Notes: a model not told the origin generated them from the letters alone. 64,000 nt of DNA from Streptomyces sp. NBC_01498 (GCF_036327775.1 NZ_CP109598.1:372001-436000), one strand, 5' to 3'; shown: positions 46,379-55,717, numbered from the stretch's first letter. Translations and numbers: made by a program.

Positions 46379-47065
46379 TCAGGGCCGGGTGACGGGGGCC
46401 AGCCAGAGCCCGACGATCGCGTCGATCAGGCCCGTACCGGTGTCCTGCCAGTTCGATCGGGGGGTGTCGGCACCGAGCGCGAGCGACCGTTCCCGCTCGG
46501 CGCAGACGTGCGTCATCAGCTGTCGGGCCATGTCGGCGCGATCGGCCCGTACATCGGCCGGCTGGTCCGGCAGGCAGACGTCGAGGCCCTCGATGATCCG
46601 GTGCAGCGACGGCGCGGTGCGTGATTCCTGGACCATGACCTCGCGCAGGGCGGGGTCGGTCATCGCCTGTGCGGCGAACCGGGCGTACCAGGTGGGGCTG
46701 CCCAGTTCGGCGAGATGGTCGGTGACCGGGCGTACGAGACAGGCCACCCAGTCCCGTACGCCGGGAGTCTCGCCGATCCCGGCCACCATCCGGCGGCGGA
46801 GCTGTTCGAGCGCCTCCGCGTGTTTGCGGGCGATGGCCCGCACGAGATCGGTCTTCGTGCCGAAGTGGTAGCCGACGGCGGCGTTGTTGCCCTGTCCGGC
46901 CGCCTCGCTCACCTGCCGGTTGGAGACCGCGAACACACCGTGCTCGGCGAACAGCCGCTCCGCCGTCGCGAGGATCAACTCGCGTGTCGCGTCGGAGCGT
47001 TCGCCCCGGCCGTTCCTGCCTCGCTCGGTCACGAGCGGACCGGCACGTCGCGCGGGGTCACCCAT
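46379..47065 (-). CDS. TetR-family regulator upstream of the P450 system
   Basis: 228 aa from ATG 47065 (GAGGATC upstream; GTG 47068 possible). The HTH is VFAVSNRQVSEAAGQGNNAAVGYHFGTKTDLVRAI, and a TetR_C-like domain follows (QAMTDPALREVMVQESR). Same strand and order as the reductase, P450 and ferredoxin genes, so it probably represses the module. The 255-bp gap downstream (46124-46378) is G-rich, with no gene. Confidence 0.88.
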   Translation of the reverse strand: MGDPARRAGPLVTERGRNGRGERSDATRELILATAERLFAEHGVFAVSNRQVSEAAGQGNNAAVGYHFGTKTDLVRAIARKHAEALEQLRRRMVAGIGETPGVRDWVACLVRPVTDHLAELGSPTWYARFAAQAMTDPALREVMVQESRTAPSLHRIIEGLDVCLPDQPADVRADRADMARQLMTHVCAERERSLALGADTPRSNWQDTGTGLIDAIVGLWLAPVTRP

Positions 47066-47122
47066 CACAGATCCTCGTGGTCGGCTTCGAGTACGCGATC
47101 AGTTAACCGCCGCCCGCCCACT

Positions 47123-47140
47123 AAGGCAAGCGACTGACTT
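47123..47140. promoter_or_regulatory. Imperfect palindrome upstream of the P450-system TetR gene
   Basis: AAGGCA-agcgac-TGACTT is an 18-bp inverted repeat with one mismatch per arm (AAGnCA...TGnCTT), 58 bp before the TetR start. It is a candidate autoregulatory operator. Confidence 0.45.
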
Positions 47141-47265
47141 AATATCGCCGCCCGACCGTGCCCGGCATCGGAGTGGTCTCTCGGGCGACGGGATTATCGG
47201 GGGCTCCCGGCGTCTATGGGTGCAGAGTCCGACCGTCCCCGCAGTACCCGTAGAAAGAGAACCCC

Positions 47266-47457
47266 ATGCGCATCCGCACAGCAGTCGCCGCCACCGCTCT
47301 CGCCGCCGTCACCCTCCTCGGCGGCGCGGGTGCCGCCACCGCCATGACGCCGGGCAGCGGCCCCCACGGCGGCAACTACGGTGTGAACAGCGAGTTCGTC
47401 TCCACCTGGATCAAGAACAGCTTCAACACGATTGTCGTCTTCGGCGACAACATCTGA
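47266..47457 (+). CDS. Small secreted peptide of unknown function
   Basis: 63 aa. A clear Sec signal peptide (1 to about 26, TAVAATALAAVTLLGG...ATA) leads to a mature peptide of about 37 residues with no cysteine. It ends WIKNSFNTIVVFGDNI, rich in Asn, Phe and Val. Start ATG 47266 with GAAAGAG upstream, and a strong terminator follows, so it is a monocistronic secreted peptide. I do not recognise the family; it is not a chaplin, since it lacks the paired Cys and GN repeats. Confidence 0.8.
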   Translation: MRIRTAVAATALAAVTLLGGAGAATAMTPGSGPHGGNYGVNSEFVSTWIKNSFNTIVVFGDNI

Positions 47458-47477
47458 GCTGTCCTTCGCACGCTGTC

Positions 47478-47509
47478 GTCGGCCTCCCGTGGATACATGG
47501 GAGGCCGAC
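47478..47509. terminator. 14-bp hairpin between convergent genes
   Basis: GTCGGCCTCCCGTG (47478-47491) pairs with CATGGGAGGCCGAC (47496-47509), with one G-U pair and loop GATA. It serves the small peptide gene and the minus-strand channel gene. Confidence 0.88.
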
Positions 47510-47515
47510 GGCCGT

Positions 47516-49741
47516 TCAGGGTCCGTCGGGCGGACCGAGGAGGGAACCGGGGCGCCCCGGCCCCTCCGCTGTGTCGGCCGTCGCGACAGGCCGCTTCCGC
47601 TGTCGGGCCTGTTCGACCGGCTCGGTCGGATCGGTCGACTCGGTGAACTCGGTGCGGTCGGCCTGCCCGGTCCGGTCGGCATGCTCCGCGCAGTCGGTCG
47701 GCGCCGTGCGTTCCATGATTTCCGTTTGCTCCGTGCGTTCCGTGCGCTCCGTGCGTTGTGCGCGCTCCGTGAGTTGTGCGCGCTCCGTGTGCTCGGTTGT
47801 GATGACGACCACCTGGTCCAGGGCGTGCCACACCCGCCGCTCCCCCTTGTGGGGGTTGAGCCGGACCCCGTGGTCGGGGGCCGTCGTCCACCGGTCGTGG
47901 CGGCGGTAACCGATGGCGCACTCGCCCCGGTCGCGCGCGGCGGCCACGACGGTGGCGAAGGTCGCCTCGACGCCCGGACGGATGTACGTCCCGGCGGGCC
48001 GCAGCGAGATCGTGCTGCCGTCGGGGGAGAACAACTCGTCGAACACGGCCGCCAGATGGCGGTTCTGCGCTATCTGCGCCATCAGCAGTCCGGTCAGCTG
48101 CCCGCTGACGATGACGTCGGAGCCGGGGGCGACGGGTGCCAGCGGCCGGTTGCGGTCGTCGGTCAGTTCGCTGACCACGCACAACTCCCGTCCTCCGGTG
48201 TGTTCTTCGAGCAGCCGCAGGGCCAGCAGGGTGACCAGTGTCCAGTCGTCGGGGCGGTCCGGGCCGTCGTCGGGGTCCGGGCCGAGGACCACGAGTCCGT
48301 CGTACGGAGTGAGGTCGAGCCCGAGCAGGGTCTCGGGCCGGGACAGGGCGGCGGAACGGAACCGTACGGTCAGCCGATCGGCCTCCCCCTCCCCCGCGAC
48401 GCCTTCCCCCGCCGCACCGAGCCGTTCCCCCGTGTCGGCCGGCTGAGGCTCCCTCGGTCCCGGTACGGCCCTGTCCATGACCACGTCGAGGGTGGAGCCC
48501 GGCCGGGCCGTACGCCGTAACTGCTCGACCACCAGGGGCGCCCGCCGGTTCCAGCCCAGCACCAGCAGCCGCGCGGGGGCCTCCGGCGGCGGGCGGTCCC
48601 CGGCGAGGGCCGACGGGTCCACGAGAGGCCGGCAGTCCTGCCGCCGCGCCGAGGTCTCGTCGTGGGTGACGACGATCAGCCGGCTCCCCGTCCCGAGAAC
48701 CGTGTCGGCGGGCGGATTGAGCACCGTACGCCCCTCCGGGGTGAGCAGTCCGACCACGCAGGAGTCGGCGTGGCCCAGCAGCGCCGCGCCGAAGGAAGCG
48801 CCGTGGAAGGCGGTCGCGTCGGCGAGGTGGAACTCGTCGCCCGCGAAGTCGAGCAGGTCCCGCAGGACGAGGGAGAGGCCGGGCCTGCCCACGCACTGGG
48901 CGATGAGCCGGGCCGTGACCGTGTCGGTCTCCAGGACCGTGCCGCGCGGTCCGGCCGCCAGCCGGGCCGCCGCCCGGTACCGGTCGTCCCGCACCGCCGC
49001 GAGTACCGGAGGGGCGTCCGGCGCGCCGCCGACGACCGCGCGCAGCGCGAGGAGGATCCGCAGGATCTCGGCGTCCGCCCCCGGTTCACCGGACGGCAGC
49101 ACCAGGACGGTGCTCGCCGTCCCCGGGCCGACGAGTGCGAGAACGGCCGGGTCGCTCGCGGGGCCGCTACGGCAGATGAGCCGGGTGCGCGCGGCGGGGC
49201 CGACCTGGGCGGCCAGCGCCCGTTCCATCTCGGTCTTGTCCCGGTCGGCGAGCAGGACGATGGCCCGGGGCCGGTGCGGGGTCTGGGCGGCGATCAGCTC
49301 CCTCACCACCGTGGTCACCTGGTCCGACCAGCCGAGCAGCACCACATGGCCCTGCTCCAGGACCGTCGACCGCCCACGGCTCAGCTCCGCCATCCGCTCG
49401 GCCAGACTCGTGGTGATCACGCCGACGAGGGTCGACACGCACAGCAGAGCCACCAGCCCGAGCAGGGCGGACAGCAGCATGCGCAGCGGTGTGCCGGTCA
49501 TCGCGCCCAGCCGCAGTGTCTCGGCGCTGGTCCGCCAGGCGGCCGTCAGCCTGCCCGACAGGGACCTCGGTGAGCCGGGGTCGGTCCACACCAGCAGCAT
49601 GCTGACCGGGACGACGACGGCCAGGCAGGTGATCACCAGCCAGCCCATCAGCGTGCCGGTGCTGCGGGCCAGCGTCCGGTCGAACCGGTAACTCGCCCGG
49701 TCCCGCCACGAGACCGGACGTCGCACCTTCGCTTCTGCCAC
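47516..49741 (-). CDS. CASTOR/POLLUX-like ion channel with two RCK/TrkA-N-type domains
   Basis: 741 aa from GTG 49741. Two membrane segments (about 32-52 and 86-112) flank a pore-like region. Two RCK-type nucleotide-binding domains follow (GHVVLLGWSDQVTTVVRELI and RLLVLGWNRRAPLVVEQL), as in DMI1/CASTOR/POLLUX. Plant relatives are nuclear-envelope calcium/potassium channels; bacterial function is unproven. The C-terminal 80 or so residues are a repetitive Thr-Glu-Arg tail (TERAQRTERTERTEQTE) encoded by 9-bp-type repeats (about 47600-47800). The 49742-49935 gap holds no gene. Confidence 0.83.
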   Translation of the reverse strand: MAEAKVRRPVSWRDRASYRFDRTLARSTGTLMGWLVITCLAVVVPVSMLLVWTDPGSPRSLSGRLTAAWRTSAETLRLGAMTGTPLRMLLSALLGLVALLCVSTLVGVITTSLAERMAELSRGRSTVLEQGHVVLLGWSDQVTTVVRELIAAQTPHRPRAIVLLADRDKTEMERALAAQVGPAARTRLICRSGPASDPAVLALVGPGTASTVLVLPSGEPGADAEILRILLALRAVVGGAPDAPPVLAAVRDDRYRAAARLAAGPRGTVLETDTVTARLIAQCVGRPGLSLVLRDLLDFAGDEFHLADATAFHGASFGAALLGHADSCVVGLLTPEGRTVLNPPADTVLGTGSRLIVVTHDETSARRQDCRPLVDPSALAGDRPPPEAPARLLVLGWNRRAPLVVEQLRRTARPGSTLDVVMDRAVPGPREPQPADTGERLGAAGEGVAGEGEADRLTVRFRSAALSRPETLLGLDLTPYDGLVVLGPDPDDGPDRPDDWTLVTLLALRLLEEHTGGRELCVVSELTDDRNRPLAPVAPGSDVIVSGQLTGLLMAQIAQNRHLAAVFDELFSPDGSTISLRPAGTYIRPGVEATFATVVAAARDRGECAIGYRRHDRWTTAPDHGVRLNPHKGERRVWHALDQVVVITTEHTERAQLTERAQRTERTERTEQTEIMERTAPTDCAEHADRTGQADRTEFTESTDPTEPVEQARQRKRPVATADTAEGPGRPGSLLGPPDGP

Positions 49742-49935
49742 TCCCGCCCCTCCCCCTCGTGCCCCGTGCACTTGTGCCTGCGCGGCGGGTACGGCGCCGA
49801 CGCGCTCCCGCATCCGCACAGTGCTGCTTACGGCGGCGGGACACGCCGAAATCGCGAGTCGATTCACCCGTTCGGGAACGCGGCCGGGTCTGCTCAGGCG
49901 CGGGGCACACCGGCCCGGCCGGGGCCGGAGGGCGG

Positions 49936-50520
49936 TCAGAGTCCGGGTGCGCCCCAGACCGGGAACCAGCGGGCGAGGTCGGTCTCGATCCGGAGATCGT
50001 CGCCGATGACGGCTCTGACCTGGAGTTCACGCTGGCTGTCCCGCTTCTCGGCGGTGCCGGGCAGCGGTGCGAAGGGGTAGAAGGTGCCGCGCTTGTAGAG
50101 GTAGACGAGGGCGAGCGGCCGTTGTTCCGCGTCGCGGAAACTGATCAGTGAGCAGAGGAGCTGGGGGCCGAATCCGGCCTCCTGGAGGAGCGTGTTGACC
50201 GCGTGCAGATCGTTGACCAGCGAGGCCGTGTCGCCGGGGTCCTGGCGGGCGAGCAGCCAGGTGTAGCCGTACGAGTCCCGGCTGAACTCCACGGGGTGGC
50301 CGTCCTGACGTACGTCCGCGTCGAGCAGTTCCCGTACGTCCTGTCTGACCTGGGCGAAACCGCCCCCCTCGACACCGGCGAAACAGACCGAGCCGAAGCC
50401 GGTGGGTGTGTAACCGGCTCCGGCCTGGAGGGTGAGCGCGGCGGCGGGGAGGGCGAACAGCTGGTCGAGATCGGGGCGGACCGGTTTGCTCCGGCCGAGG
50501 ATGGTGTCGAGAAGACCCAC
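49936..50520 (-). CDS. pspAB: PspA-associated protein PspAB
   Basis: 194 aa from GTG 50520 (GAGGAG upstream). It opens GLLDTILGRSKPVRPDLDQLFALP and ends LARWFPVWGAPGL, as in the actinomycete PspAB family. It contains GFGPQLLCSLISFRD and LALVYLYKRGTFYPFAPL. It lies 31 bp after htpX. The family is linked by conserved neighbourhood to the phage-shock (PspA) envelope-stress system; the molecular role is not known. Confidence 0.88.
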   Translation of the reverse strand: MGLLDTILGRSKPVRPDLDQLFALPAAALTLQAGAGYTPTGFGSVCFAGVEGGGFAQVRQDVRELLDADVRQDGHPVEFSRDSYGYTWLLARQDPGDTASLVNDLHAVNTLLQEAGFGPQLLCSLISFRDAEQRPLALVYLYKRGTFYPFAPLPGTAEKRDSQRELQVRAVIGDDLRIETDLARWFPVWGAPGL

Positions 50521-50551
50521 GGGACCAGCTCCTCAGGGGTGAAGGACCGAC

Positions 50552-51457
50552 TCACGGACGGGCGAGGTCGGCGGAGATCCGGGCCAGCTGGTCGAGCCGC
50601 TGCTCCAAGGTCGGGTGGGAGGCGAGCAGCCGCCCCAGGCTCTCGCCGGAGGAGAAGGCCGGGACGAAGTAGAAGGCGTTGTACGGCTCCGCCTTCCGCA
50701 GGTCACGCGTCGGGATGCGCGCCATCTGACCGTCGACCTTGGTCAGTGCCGACGCGAGTGCCGAGGGCCGTCCGGTGAGCAGCGCGGCCGTGCGGTCGGC
50801 GGAGAGTTCGCGGTAGCGGGAGAGCAGCCGGGTGAGCAGGAAGCCGATGGCGTACACCACGGCGCTGACCAGGGGGATGATCAGGATCGCGAGTCCGACG
50901 GGTCCGGAGTTGCGGGCGCTTCTGGCCAGTCCGCTGTAGAGCGCGATCCGGGTCAGCACGCCGGCGAGGACGCCCAGGAACGAGGCGATGGTCATGACCG
51001 CGACGTCGCGGTGGGCCACGTGGGACATCTCGTGGGCGAGGACGCCTTCGAGTTCCTCGGGTTCCAGTCTGCGGAGCAGGCCGGTGGTGGCGCACACGAG
51101 TGCGCTGCGTTCGCTGCGGCCGGTGGCGAAGGCGTTGGGTATGTCGCTGTCGGAGATCGCCACCTTGGGCTTCGGCATGTCGGCGAGCGCGCAGATACGG
51201 TCGACGGCGCCGTGGAGTGCGGGCGCCTGTTCGGGGGTGACCTCGTGCGCGCCCATGCCGAAGGCGGCGATCTTGTCGCTGAACCAGAACTGCCCGACGA
51301 AGAGCGCGCCGACGAGGATCAGGATCACCGGCCAGAACTTGCCGAGCACCGCGAGAAGCACACCGAGCAGGACCACGTAGAGCAGGCCGATCAGGAACAG
51401 GGTGGTCACCATGCGCGTGGTCAGTCCGCGGTCCTTCGTGTAGCGGGTTCGTGTCAT
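50552..51457 (-). CDS. htpX: Zinc metalloprotease HtpX
   Basis: 301 aa. Two N-terminal membrane helices (about 15-60) precede the zinc site HEMSH in VLAHEMSHVAHRD. Two more helices (about 165-215) are followed by the third ligand Glu in SRYRELSAD. It degrades misfolded membrane proteins. Start ATG 51457 with GGAGG. It leads a two-gene operon with pspAB. Upstream, 51458-51873 is a 416-bp gap with a short AAAACGGAGCAAAG segment but no gene. Confidence 0.93.
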   Translation of the reverse strand: MTRTRYTKDRGLTTRMVTTLFLIGLLYVVLLGVLLAVLGKFWPVILILVGALFVGQFWFSDKIAAFGMGAHEVTPEQAPALHGAVDRICALADMPKPKVAISDSDIPNAFATGRSERSALVCATTGLLRRLEPEELEGVLAHEMSHVAHRDVAVMTIASFLGVLAGVLTRIALYSGLARSARNSGPVGLAILIIPLVSAVVYAIGFLLTRLLSRYRELSADRTAALLTGRPSALASALTKVDGQMARIPTRDLRKAEPYNAFYFVPAFSSGESLGRLLASHPTLEQRLDQLARISADLARP

Positions 51458-51873
51458 CGCTCGCCTCCGTCAGATGTCGCCTCCCTCCATTTTCCACCTC
51501 ATCCGAGCAAAACGGAGCAAAGGGGGCGTACGGCGACGGAGCGGTGACATGGCCACCACAGGCGGTGACGGTCGGAGCGCCGGGCGGGTGAGGAACGGCC
51601 GGCGCGCGGACGTGCCGTCGCCGCCGTGCTCCGGGGGCCGTACCTGCGGCCGTCCGGCCCGAGACCCGTACCGTGCCCGGAGTCCGGGTCACGCCGGCGA
51701 GCGGACGCCGGCGAGCGACCGTCCGGACCCGGTCGGCGCCGGCGCGCCGCACCCCGCGCATCACAGCAGCGGCGATCCGTGCCGGTCCGCGCCCCCGCGG
51801 TCGTCGCGCGATTCGTGCTCGCGTACGAGATGCGTCCGCGGGGGCCGGGCGGCGGCCTCGGCCGGAGGGCGGA

Positions 51874-52752
51874 TCAGACCCGGTCGGCCGCGATCAGCAG
51901 GTACTGGAAGGAACCGTCCTTGTACGAGTTGATGAACGCCTCCTCGATGCCGGTGACCAGTGACGACGTCGCCCGCAGCTCCCAGTAGGGCAGGGTCTCG
52001 GCGGTCAGGTCGACGATGGTCTGCGGTACGAGGCGGTTGTCGGCCATCGCCTTCAGATACTCCCGGCGGGAGTGGATGTTGCACTCGAAGTGCGCGTTGA
52101 TCTGGGACACCCACTTCGAGGGCTGGCCGTAGCGCGGGTTCCAGCAGCCGGTGATCGTGACGTACCGGCCGCCGACGGCCAGGATGCGCGAGTGTTCCGC
52201 GAAGAGGTCGTCCAGGTCGACGTACATGCTGGACTCGTTGTTCCAGGAGCCGGTCGCGTGGCCCTTCTCGAAGGGCATGTCGAGCATGTTGCGGACGCGG
52301 GCCCGGACATGGTCCTCGATGCCGAGTTCCCGGGCGCGCCCGTTGGCGAACTCGGCCTGTTTGGCCGAGAGGGTGACGCCCTCGACGTCGCAGCCGAACC
52401 GCTGGTGCGCCATGACCATCGAACCGCCCCGGCCGCAGCCGGCGTCCACGAGGGTGTCGTCGCGGCCGACGGAGCCGAGGTGGTCCAGGAGGACTTCGGC
52501 CTGCGCCGACTCCAGCCGGTGGAGTTCGGCGATGAGCCGCTTCTCGTAGCCGCTGTCGCCGGTGTCCCCGAGCGCGGCGTGGTCGACGTCGCCGATGCCG
52601 TAGTGGTGGTGGTACAGCCCGTCGACGTCACCGAGGCGCAGGTTCACGGGCCTGGCCTCCCCGTCCCAGTACCGGGCGATGTCTCCCTGGTAGGGCGAAG
52701 CCGGCCCGGGGATGTACACGGAGGTGCCGGAGGTGAGCTGGGTGCTGGTCAC
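51874..52752 (-). CDS. gppmt: Geranyl diphosphate 2-C-methyltransferase
   Basis: 292 aa. The SAM-binding motif is TLVDAGCGRGGSMVMAHQRFGCDVEGVTLS, with NIHSRREYLKAMADNRLVPQ near the end, as in GPPMT. It methylates C2 of geranyl diphosphate, the first step to 2-methylisoborneol (earthy odour). It follows the synthase by 15 bp; the GTG start has AAGGAG about 12 nt upstream. Confidence 0.95.
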   Translation of the reverse strand: MTSTQLTSGTSVYIPGPASPYQGDIARYWDGEARPVNLRLGDVDGLYHHHYGIGDVDHAALGDTGDSGYEKRLIAELHRLESAQAEVLLDHLGSVGRDDTLVDAGCGRGGSMVMAHQRFGCDVEGVTLSAKQAEFANGRARELGIEDHVRARVRNMLDMPFEKGHATGSWNNESSMYVDLDDLFAEHSRILAVGGRYVTITGCWNPRYGQPSKWVSQINAHFECNIHSRREYLKAMADNRLVPQTIVDLTAETLPYWELRATSSLVTGIEEAFINSYKDGSFQYLLIAADRV

Positions 52753-52767
52753 AGTGAAAAGAACTCC

Positions 52768-54006
52768 TTACCAGAAGTCGGGCAGGCTGTATCGGTAGGT
52801 GTTGGTCTGGTGCCAGTAGTGGTTGCCGTCGACCCAGGCCGCCACGCCGCGGAGGAAACGCAGCACGTTCGGGACGGGACAGTCGGCCGCCAGGGCGGCG
52901 GCCTCGGCCTCGAAGTCGTGCATGAGGTCGTTGTGGACCTCGACCGCCTTCAGATAGGCGTCCCGGTCGGAGACTCCGTCCCGGTCGGCGATGACCACGG
53001 GCAGGTTCAGATGCCGGCCGGGGCTGTCGAGTTCCTTCGTGTACGAGTAGAGGTCGTTCACGATGGTGGTGGCGTTGGAGGCGAGCGCGACGACCCGCTG
53101 CATGGCGGGCAGCGCGTGCAGATCGGCGGGCAGTTCGTAGCCGCCGACGGTGTCGGTGATCGTGGGACAGGGGCGGAAGTTGTTGAACTGGCGCATCGCC
53201 AGGTACTCCCACACCTCCGGTACGTGATCCGTCTCGGCCCACGCGGCCTCGGCGAGGTAGCCCAGGTGCAGCCGGGCCATGTCGTGCCGGTACCGGTCGG
53301 CCTGCGAGTCGGTGGCCTGCCGGACGAAGTACTCCATGGCGGAGCGGTAGGCACGCCGGGGCGCGTCCGCGTGGAGCGAGCGGGCCCACTCGGGCTCGTA
53401 CTCCTTCGTCGTGTGCAGCGGATCCAGGGCCGTGTGCGCCAGCAGCAGGCGTCCGCCGAGGCCGACGGGTGAGCCGCCGTGGTCCTCGCAGTAGCAGTCG
53501 TCCAGCGCGTTCTCGGCGACCATCAGCCGGGTGGCGATCATCAGATGGTCGACGGTGGGGGCGTCCGGGTGGCAGGCGACCATGTAGCGGCCCACGGAGA
53601 AGCCGTCGAACTGGTCCTCCCACTCGGGGGGCACCGCCTGGACGTCGTCCACCGCCCAGACCCGGATACGGCTCCCGACCTCTTCCACCCTGACCGGGTC
53701 GGGCTCCGCCACCGGATGGTGGTAGAGGCCCGGGACGGGACTGCCCTTCGCCGGTTTGCCGGACTCCGGCGGCGCGGGCGGCGCCGACGGCACGGCGGGC
53801 TCCGTACGGCGGCCGGGACGCAGACCCGCCGTACCGAGCCCGGTGGGGCCGCCGAGCACCCGCCCCGGGGCGGGACCCGGCGGCGTCACCACGTCGGCGG
53901 CGGCCCGGTCGCGTACCCCGGCGAAGGCCGCCGCCACGGACGGCCCCGACGGGAGCACCGACGGCCGGGGGCCGGGCGGCGAGGACCGCCCGAGCACCTC
54001 AGTCAC
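52768..54006 (-). CDS. 2-methylisoborneol synthase (class I terpene cyclase)
   Basis: 412 aa. A disordered Pro/Gly/Ala-rich N-terminal region (about 1-90) precedes the cyclase. The cyclase has an Asp-rich metal motif DDCYCEDHG and the NSE motif in NDLYSYTKE, with RY near the C-terminus. It cyclises 2-methyl-GPP to 2-methylisoborneol. The N-terminal region ([16 protein letters not shown] and neighbours) probably contains the encapsulin-loading signal, as proposed for family 2B cargo. GTG 54006 overlaps the encapsulin stop by 8 nt. Confidence 0.95.
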   Translation of the reverse strand: MTEVLGRSSPPGPRPSVLPSGPSVAAAFAGVRDRAAADVVTPPGPAPGRVLGGPTGLGTAGLRPGRRTEPAVPSAPPAPPESGKPAKGSPVPGLYHHPVAEPDPVRVEEVGSRIRVWAVDDVQAVPPEWEDQFDGFSVGRYMVACHPDAPTVDHLMIATRLMVAENALDDCYCEDHGGSPVGLGGRLLLAHTALDPLHTTKEYEPEWARSLHADAPRRAYRSAMEYFVRQATDSQADRYRHDMARLHLGYLAEAAWAETDHVPEVWEYLAMRQFNNFRPCPTITDTVGGYELPADLHALPAMQRVVALASNATTIVNDLYSYTKELDSPGRHLNLPVVIADRDGVSDRDAYLKAVEVHNDLMHDFEAEAAALAADCPVPNVLRFLRGVAAWVDGNHYWHQTNTYRYSLPDFW

Positions 54007-55411
54007 GGGTGCGGGCGATCTGCACGTTCTCCAGCACGCCCAGCGCGTCGGGCACCAGGACGGCGGCGGAGTAGTACGTGGTCACCAGGTACGAGATGAT
54101 CGCCTGCTCGCTGATGCCCATGAAGCGCACCGACAGGCCGGGTTCGAACTCGTCGGGCAGCCCGGTCTGGCGCAGACCGACGACGCCCTGCTCCTCCTGG
54201 CCGGTGCGCATGGCGATGATGGAGGTGGTGTTCTCCTTGGTGACGGGGATCTTGCCGCAGGGCAGGATCGGGACACCGCGCCAGGCCGGGACCTGCTGGC
54301 CGCCGAGGTCGACATGGTTCGGGTAGAGGCCCCGGCGGTTGAGCTCACGCCCGATGGCCGCGATCGCCCTGGGGTGGGCCAGGAAGACCTTGGTGCCGCG
54401 CCGGCGGGAGAGCAGCTCGTCGAGGTCGTCCGGGGTGGGCGGGCCGGAGTGCGGCTGGAGGCGCTGCTTGAAGTCGGCGTTGTGGAGCAGGCCGAACTCC
54501 CGGTTGTTGACCAGCTCGTACTCCTGCCGCTCCCGCAACGCCTCGATGGTGAGCCTGAGTTGCTCCTCGGTCTGGTTCATCGGGCCGTTGTAGAGGTCCG
54601 CGACCCTGGTGTGGACGCGCAGCACGGTCTGTGCGACGGAGAGTTCGTATTCGCGGGGCTTCAGTTCGTAGTCCACGAAGGCGCCAGGGAGGGCGACCTC
54701 ACCGGTGTGGCCGGACGACATCGCGATCTCGGCCTCGCCGTGCCGGTTCTGCCGCTGGAGGGGCAGTGCGCGGAACCGCTCGACGTGGGCCCTGAGTTGC
54801 GGGGCGGAGGACTGCACGGCGGCGAAGTCGGAGCGGGAGAGGGTGAGCAGAACGCCGTCGGTCGCGGCGGTCGCGGTGTAGTCCCAGCGCACGTCGTCGT
54901 CCAGCAGGGCCTCGTCGCCGAACCGGTCGCCGTCGGCGAGGACGGCGAGGGAGACCTCGTCACCGTAGGGACCGACGGTCGTCCGGTTCACCCGGCCGTG
55001 GGCGATCAGATGGATGTGCTCGGCGGGCGTACCGCGCTCGACCAGGGGCTCGCCCGCGCGGAAGTCGCGCTGGACACAGCGGTCGGCGAGCGCGGTCAGC
55101 ACCTCGACGTCGTCGAAGCCGTGCAGCAGGGCCAGTTCACCCAGCTCGCGGGGGATGACGCGGACATCGGCGCCGTCCTGGACGAAGTCCACGCGTCCGT
55201 CGCCCACGGTGTAGGTCAGCCGCCGGTTCACCCGGAAGGCGCCGCCCTTGGTCTCGACCCAGGGAAGCGTCCGCAGCAGCCAGCGGGAGGTGATCTCCTG
55301 CATCTGCGGGGCGGACTTGGTGGTGGTGGCGAGATTGCGGGCAGCCGCGGTGCCAAGGCTGGACTGCGGGGGCGATTCCGGCTGTGCTTCCGGGCTGGTG
55401 TCGACGGTCAT
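53999..55411 (-). CDS. Family 2B encapsulin shell protein with inserted cNMP-binding domain
   Basis: 470 aa from ATG 55411 (AAGGAG upstream). HK97-fold segments surround an inserted cyclic-nucleotide-binding-type domain (about 92-212, [26 protein letters not shown] ... [10 protein letters not shown]). The tail [38 protein letters not shown] is shell-like. This is the EshA/encapsulin 2B family; its operon with 2-MIB synthase indicates a protein nanocompartment enclosing the terpene cyclase. The start is supported over 55459 by the ribosome site. Confidence 0.95.
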   Translation of the reverse strand: MTVDTSPEAQPESPPQSSLGTAAARNLATTTKSAPQMQEITSRWLLRTLPWVETKGGAFRVNRRLTYTVGDGRVDFVQDGADVRVIPRELGELALLHGFDDVEVLTALADRCVQRDFRAGEPLVERGTPAEHIHLIAHGRVNRTTVGPYGDEVSLAVLADGDRFGDEALLDDDVRWDYTATAATDGVLLTLSRSDFAAVQSSAPQLRAHVERFRALPLQRQNRHGEAEIAMSSGHTGEVALPGAFVDYELKPREYELSVAQTVLRVHTRVADLYNGPMNQTEEQLRLTIEALRERQEYELVNNREFGLLHNADFKQRLQPHSGPPTPDDLDELLSRRRGTKVFLAHPRAIAAIGRELNRRGLYPNHVDLGGQQVPAWRGVPILPCGKIPVTKENTTSIIAMRTGQEEQGVVGLRQTGLPDEFEPGLSVRFMGISEQAIISYLVTTYYSAAVLVPDALGVLENVQIARTRD

Positions 55412-55606
55412 CGGGCGGGTTCTCCTTTGCCACGGCGGTGATCGGCGTACACGCGCCAACCGGTGGAACGGGTGAGGAAGGACGGAGCAGGGACCAAGAA
55501 CAAGGACGGACTGTGGACAAGAGCAAAAGGGCGAATCACGGGCAAGGCGTCCAGATCCATGGGAACGCTAACGGCGGGTGGGCCCAACTCGCCTGAAACG
55601 GCTGGT

Positions 55607-55693
55607 GAGTTAACTCGATCCGGCGATCTTGTTGCGCATGAGGTTTATCTGCTCGGCAGATGGTGTGCGATTTGTTCGATTGATGAGTCGAAC
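55607..55693 (-). promoter_or_regulatory. Candidate regulatory region of the encapsulin-2-MIB operon
   Basis: Two inverted repeats stand out in a locally A+T-richer stretch. GAGTTAACTC (55607-55616) is a perfect 10-bp palindrome. GTTCGA-N8-TCGAAC (55674-55693) is palindromic at 16 of 20 positions. They lie about 200 and 270 bp before the encapsulin start. No clear -10/-35 pair was found. The rest of 55412-55717 holds no gene. Confidence 0.4.
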
Positions 55694-55717
55694 ACGGACG
55701 CGCGCGGTCCGGGGAAA

